DNA of 64,000 nucleotides from Nectonema munidae (taxonomy: Eukaryota; Nematomorpha; Nectonematoida; Nectonematidae). Shown here one piece after another: positions 59,801 through 64,000 of the stretch. Positions within the stretch are counted from its first letter, which is position 1, and each line of letters opens with the position of its first letter. Made by a program: the position numbers and the translations under genes. The stretch is taken from contig JAUIRK010000722.1 in assembly GCA_030549495.1 (NCBI GenBank), positions 62,001 through 126,000 of the forward strand, read 5' to 3'. The notes under the pieces were generated by a model. The model worked only from the letters and a program-made list of their open reading frames with translations, did not search any database and was not told the origin of the DNA.

Positions 59801-61752
59801 ATTTGTATCTATCTTCTAAAGCCCGTATAGGAAGGCTTGGATTAGAAGACTTATTGGCAATACAGACAGGTCCTGTTTATCCTACACTCAATTAACAGAT
59901 GCAATTGATTGTAACTAATTTCTCTAATATTCAAAGATTTTTTAAACATGGCATAAATACTGGGAGTCTCACTTCTGAAACTTTATACAAGGTCCTGAAT
60001 TGATTATTCGTTAATGCGACAAACTTACAATTGGAAAAAATGTCGCTGAAACGTACAATACGCGATAAACGAGATTTAACTCTAGTACTAAAACACGGTA
60101 GAAACGATTTTGGATCTGATATCTGCTGACGTTTTTCTCACTCTTCTGCATGATGGTTTGAGACTTGTGCTTTTTGAAGACAAATTTATTTCTATATTTG
60201 GCCTGATCCAGAAAGCAGACTCACTGTCAAAGGTGGCATACAAAAGATCAAGAGAGAGGCTAAAGAAATTTTGTAAAACCTCTCCTCTCACCAATTCTCA
60301 ACAGATCTCAAATGAAATAATTAGGTCGATTTATTACTCTGTACTGACACTTTGCCGTATATTAATGTTTAAATTTTAGAAGCGAAATATTACCAAATCA
60401 GACTACTAAGATATAAAAGCAAGCAATCATCTTATAAAATCTTTATCTATCCAGTTAGTAAGGTAAATTGTTGTTAACACCCAGATTACTCTATCTCATT
60501 CTCATCATTATTACTAGCAGAATCTGTCAATCAAATAAAAGTGTTATACGTAATGCTGTGTTTTGTACGATTTGCAATTTTGTTGTTTAATCCTTTTTAA
60601 GCTTTAATCTATGGGAATACTTTCTGTCTCTCCAGAAAAAGATTCTTATAAAGTTATATCCTATAAACTATGAACGAGGATAAATGTAGCATAAAGTAAA
60701 TTGTTTAAAATACATTAAGGACTTGAATTTAGGAATTAGCAGGGGTATATCAAGTCGTTAAATAAAATCTGGCACTTTTAGTAGAAATTGAGTCAAAAAT
60801 GTTTCAAGAAAAATGCTTCCAACCTTAAATTTATATGAATTAGCAATTCTTTTGACTAGGGCATAGGTGATAGATAAGCAATAGTTATACAAGAGCAAAA
60901 TAAACTGAATTAAAATTAACGCATTAGATGCCAGAAATAGAAGACATAAGTTATAGAAAATGACTTGGGGTACTTCTACACAGCGATACATTTATCATTA
61001 TCCAATATATCACAAAACGCGCATAACCTTTAGAACTTTTTTTAACAAAAGCTATAAAAAACTAAGGTAAACTTGATAAAAAAACTAAAAGAAAAATAAT
61101 ATCTCAGGGGTACAAATTTGAATTCTGTAATTGATTGTTGAAATTATATTTAGCAAATTTAATCAAGGCATTTATCCTAACTTGCCTATTCTACTACGTC
61201 ATCAGTTACTGTAATGGGTAGAGATTTTTAATATATTGAGATAGCTTCTGGTCCTCGAGATTAAGTATCTTATATAGTAATGTGCTATAAAATATTTCCC
61301 CACGCTGAAAAATTTGCTGCCCTCGTTCAAACTACCGGCTACATTACTGCCTGTGGCCAATTATGGCTCAAATTATGATGGACTATTATATGCAATGAAG
61401 CGAGAATTAATAAAAAGAAAAAATATTAAATATCCATTCAAATTTAGACATCGCCAAAAAGGAAAGATGGAAATCTTCTCACAAGAGAGACAAATAATTT
61501 CAATATATTCTTAGACTCGACCTGCCTGTGAAGGATCGCCAAGTGATCGTAAGAGTTGGGAGAGCACAGTCACAAGCGTAGATAGGAGGGGACTTACTGA
61601 ATCTGAGGCACAATGCCAAAGCTGTCGACGCAGGGCGTGGCAGGAGTCATGGGCGTCATCGGGAAGTGGGAGAAGGCGTTGAGGTTGGAGGGAGGGTTGC
61701 TCGCGCCACTTTCTGGCATCGGGAAGAGCTGGTGCTTGCTGGCGCTACAAGT
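50488..61752 (-). CDS. TBP: TATA-binding protein (TBP), at least 6 exons, 5' end not identified
   Basis: Minus-strand exons in order: 61752-61598, 58523-58344, 58148-58085, 53441-53338, 53066-52972, 50564-50488. Phases match at every joint. TBP binds the TATA box as a saddle of two pseudo-repeats and nucleates transcription complexes in the nucleus. The first exon listed gives the N-terminal signature [11 protein letters not shown]...GIVPQIQ. The core follows: [78 protein letters not shown], then repeat two with [51 protein letters not shown] and [20 protein letters not shown], ending FRKS. This is a complete core of about 173 residues and is highly conserved. The last exon uses an AAG acceptor. 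The upstream exon edge (61752 or 61744) and the initiator are uncertain; an ATG within the first listed exon (MPES...) is possible but would make a very short N-terminus. Confidence 0.95.
50880..51235 (+). other. A/C-rich block of unknown origin
   Basis: Strongly strand-asymmetric A/C-rich sequence with an open frame rich in Ser, Thr, Gln and His. A similar A/C-rich block lies at 57230-57700. Such composition is seen in repeat-element ORF1 regions and in decayed repeats; no family is recognised. Confidence 0.3.
51470..51900 (+). mobile_element. Possible non-LTR (Jockey-like) 3' remnant
   Basis: Short frames read LLTTQNT and, in another frame, [20 protein letters not shown], loosely resembling the region after the reverse transcriptase of Jockey-type elements (LQTTQNTALR followed by a short HxLHxE motif). 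It is heavily interrupted and weakly supported. Confidence 0.3.
52140..52225 (-). repeat. hAT-like terminal remnant
   Basis: The minus strand reads CAGCATTTTTTAAACTGCGG then GTCCTGACCC, similar to a decayed hAT terminus. No partner end was found. It lies in the last TBP intron. Confidence 0.35.
53640..53920. repeat. Homopolymer-rich tract
   Basis: Dense runs of A, T, C and G: for example A runs of 10-14 near 53668, 53700 and 53728, seven G followed by about eleven C near 53845, and more C runs near 53896. No gene. It lies in a TBP intron just upstream of the exon at 53338-53441 in gene orientation. Compression or a low-quality assembly join is possible. Confidence 0.7.
54344..54551. mobile_element. 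hAT-type MITE, 208 bp
   Basis: Ends CAGTGACGTGGCTAGG and, reversed, CAGTGGTGTAACCAG are flanked by CTTCTCTC (54336-54343) and CTTCTATC (54552-54559), an 8-base duplication with one mismatch. A C tract of about 18 lies near 54507. It lies in a TBP intron. Confidence 0.8.
55050..57104. mobile_element. Foldback-like element with inverted 42-bp tandem arrays
   Basis: Left end GGTCCTAGAACATTTCGCCC and right end, reversed, GGTCCTCAAACATTTCGCCC define about 2.05 kb. The left arm (55060-55240) has about four 42-bp units containing CATTATTTTCATAAGACAG and CATGGACAATTCG. The right arm (about 56640-57095) has eight or more units in the opposite orientation. A second end-like sequence, GGGGCGAAATGTCTGTCGACC at 55392-55412 (20-base core GGGCGAAATGTCTGTCGACC), suggests 55050-55412 may be a short complete copy by itself. 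The interior is AT-rich without a transposase. It lies in a TBP intron. Confidence 0.7.
55715..55800 (-). repeat. tRNA-like segment, possible SINE remnant
   Basis: The minus strand has a B-box-like GGATTCGATTCC near 55732-55743 and an upstream GGTTAGTTGTGATGATGG A-box-like stretch. No tRNA fold is possible by eye. It lies between the arms of the foldback-like element. Confidence 0.35.
57105..57930. other. A/C-rich intronic block, no gene recognised
   Basis: The plus strand is A/C-rich with many CACA and ACAC steps (57230-57700). Open frames here have low-complexity Thr/His/Ser composition and no family likeness. AATTTTGAGGATGTGCGCC near 57201 repeats a segment seen near 8160. It lies in a TBP intron. 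Confidence 0.35.
59530..61360 (+). repeat. Dispersed repeat family A, longest copy
   Basis: Segments match copy 2 near 59845 (TTAGAAGACTTATTGGCAAT), copies 1 and 2 near 60325-60480, and copy 1 near 61105-61345 (TTTGAATTCTGTAAT; CCCTCGTTCAAACTACCGG). Two open frames (59530-59769 and 60110-60379) have no clear family likeness. It lies in the TBP intron before the core exons. Limits are approximate; the repeat may be a decayed DNA transposon. Confidence 0.55.
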
Positions 61753-62389
61753 CTAAAGAGTAAGGGTTTGCCGGTAACGTTAGACTCAGGATGTGGCTAT
61801 CCCGTCAGCAGGAAAGGCTTCAATTCAATACAGCGAGAAAGACGATTCCAGGAGTGCTAGAGTACATTTCTAGTTCTAGTTACGCAAGTAGAGCAAACGT
61901 GCTTCATCTACAACATGGGTTATGGGCTTCGGGCCAAGTCTATGTGTTTAATTTGTAATAAAACTGTGGATGAAAATATAAACTTCAGAATATTTTACAC
62001 TGGTGTAGAACAAGAACTTACGATTCTACAGTAGTTAGCTTGTTATCTCAACAGCAATTTTCCCGTGTCTAGAAAACGCAAAAAAAGTCTCAATAGCAAG
62101 CTATGAAGTAGCTCTACTTATTGCTGAACATGGTAAATCTTAGAGATGTATCGGATGTGGAATTTAAATTAAATGTTTCATACTTCTTAAAAATTTAGAG
62201 AGAATATGGCAATGTTCTTGTGTTATCATAAAGATGTGCTTATCATAAAAATTTTGGATAAAGTAAAAATTAAAAATTCCGAAAAAAACTAAAAATGTTT
62301 AAAAATTGCAAATGTTGAAAATAAAATCATCTGCAGATGAGGAAGTAAAATTTTTTGATGATAATCCGAATCCCATACATCTCTAAAAT

Positions 62390-63250
62390 CTTTCTCCGAT
62401 GGTGAATTTGTAAAAGAGTACGTGATTAAAGTGGCAAAAGTAGAAATGTGAACAGAAAAAATAAAGAAAGTGAGAAAGTTGGCGTTTCGGGAAAAGACTA
62501 AGAGTTAAATACCAAGAAATTATGGGATTCCTTCAAGTACACTATCTACATGGTTAAATCGGCAGAAAATATCAAGGGAACTTACCAAGATAGTACAAAG
62601 ATAAACGCATAAGGGCAGATCGCTACTCAGATGTGGAAGATGCCCTTCATTTTGAGGTTTATAAATACACGAATAAGAAACACCTATTTCTGTACCTATA
62701 AAGGTATTAAAATTTACTCGAAAACTAGGACACCCAGACTTTGTTTGTAGTGACGGGTTGTTAAGCGCGGAAGCTGGAATTATTGATACTAATATTGTAG
62801 ATAAATGAACAATAACTAAGCTATCACGAATACTCATGAAGTACACAACAGACATCTCCAATCAAGATGAAGCAGGTTTATTCTAAGAGCTTCTACTAAA
62901 CCAATTCCTAGTACACAAAGAGATCTTTGCTTTGCTGCAAAACGTTCAAAAGATTGACTCACAATTTTGCTTTGTGCCATCATGCCAGGAATCGATAAGT
63001 TACCCATATTCATTATCGAACGGCCTATCAAACCCCGTTGGTTTAAAGGGATCAAGATCCTACCTGTTCATTGAATGGTTCACTAATACCGACAGACGTT
63101 TTAGACTACAAAAACAAAAAGCAACACTCATACTCGACAACGCACCGTTTCACCCACACATCAAACTTACTAATAGTGAACTCTTTTTTTGCCAGCAAGC
63201 ACAACGCCACATACACAACCAATGGATTGAGGCATTATTTTAAAGAGAAA
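62390..63250 (+). pseudogene. Tigger/pogo transposase pseudogene
   Basis: Broken plus-strand frames follow the Tigger order: a centromere-protein-B-like DNA-binding part around 62500-62700, then from 62932 onward a DDE part with EWFTNTDRRFRLQKQKATLI and LDNAPFHPHIKLTNSELFF, matching the Tigger LxKxxRKILLLLDNAPSHP block with its second aspartate. The end (IHNQWIEAL) corresponds to the block that usually reads QPMDQGIIxxLK, here altered. Many stops and frameshifts. The minus-strand frames over it are shadows. Confidence 0.75.
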
Positions 63251-64000
63251 AATTAAAAAAAATCTAATTAAAATTTGATAATCTCTCTTTATCCGGATTT
63301 ACAATAATGATAAGTCACACAAAAGAATGATGAGTCCATTTGAGCAAGATACACATACGAACAATCACATGTAAAACTCATGAAGAAAATCGCATTTATT
63401 ATAGCAGTGGTATAAGCTAATTAATTTATGTTACTTCAATAAACCAGAAGAAAGACTTTACTCTTAGTAAAAGACCGGCTATTCATGTGTTTTTCAATAT
63501 TTGGCCCTTGGTGAAAAAAGTTTGGAAACGAACGAAAACATATCTAACAAGATTATCCCTCAATTAGAAGTGAAGAAATACTAAGTAGACATAGAACATT
63601 TCTCACGAACTATTTTTATACATTTTTCAGTTACAAAATGCCTGAATAAGTTATATAACATGTTGACTTGTTCATGTTTACAAAATTGCAGTTTAATTTG
63701 TATGTAGTAAACTTTTGAATTTTGTACGATATGCATACTTATATGCGCTAAGTCATTGAAAAGATGTGGAATGTATAAAAGGTAATAGAAAAATAATACA
63801 AATTCTCTATTCAAAATTTTTACAATAAATTAAACTGCACTCATCCCCCTATATTTTTTGGGTAAAATTTTCCTCACAAATTTTACTTCAAAGAAAATTA
63901 CCACCCTCCCCTCCAGTTGGTAATGGAGATCTTTTGATGAGCATATTGGTCCAAAATTTATGAATGAAAAGTTTTAATTAAAGCTTGGTATTTTTTTTAG
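63251..64000. other. AT-rich end of window, nothing recognised
   Basis: No exon, RNA or bounded repeat is seen. The missing 5' exon or promoter of TBP should lie here or beyond the right edge. Confidence 0.4.

Noticed and set aside
62520-63055. Minus-strand frames of 113 and 73 residues
   Set aside because: They lie antisense to recognisable Tigger/pogo transposase sequence and have no family likeness of their own.

Overview
This is a eukaryotic, almost certainly animal, genomic window. It is about 70% A+T, its genes carry spliced introns, and it is crowded with transposon remains. There is no operon structure, CRISPR array, rRNA gene or convincing functional tRNA gene. Three conserved host genes can be read exon by exon by comparing conceptual translations with remembered family sequences: a cytochrome b561-domain gene of the CYB561D1/D2 type (+, 14458-20876), the splicing factor SF3B2/SAP145 (+, 24563-45959) and the TATA-binding protein TBP (-, 50488-61752, 5' end not identified). 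A fourth, unrecognised four-exon reading frame (+, 50078-50875) has TBP's last exon inside its last intron. The species cannot be named from the sequence; the TBP and SF3B2 sequences are metazoan-like, and the cytochrome b561 gene is more divergent.

Layout. 1-5420 holds broken minus-strand Ty3/gypsy pieces, separated by about 2.8 kb of DNA with two tandem arrays. 5.4-14.4 kb is mostly featureless AT-rich DNA with a decayed hAT element, a decayed LINE-like ORF1 and a copy of a dispersed repeat. 14.4-20.9 kb is the b561 gene. 20.9-24.5 kb is intergenic with another gypsy fragment. 24.5-46.0 kb is SF3B2, whose introns host two SINE copies, hAT, Tc1/mariner and Tigger/pogo elements and several MITEs. 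46-50 kb is intergenic with a well-bounded hAT element. 50-62 kb is TBP and the overlapping small frame, with a foldback-like element, a hAT MITE and a homopolymer-rich tract in TBP introns. 62-64 kb holds a decayed Tigger/pogo transposase and otherwise nothing clear.

Functionally, TBP (transcription initiation) and SF3B2 (U2 snRNP branch-site recognition) are nuclear housekeeping genes, while the b561 protein is a membrane electron-transfer protein; no shared pathway links them. The most notable points are an SF3B2 model without the usual SAP/proline-rich N-terminus, relaxed 5' splice sites throughout, an unidentified gene overlapping the TBP 3' end, a tRNA-derived SINE family, and a foldback-like element built of 42-bp units.
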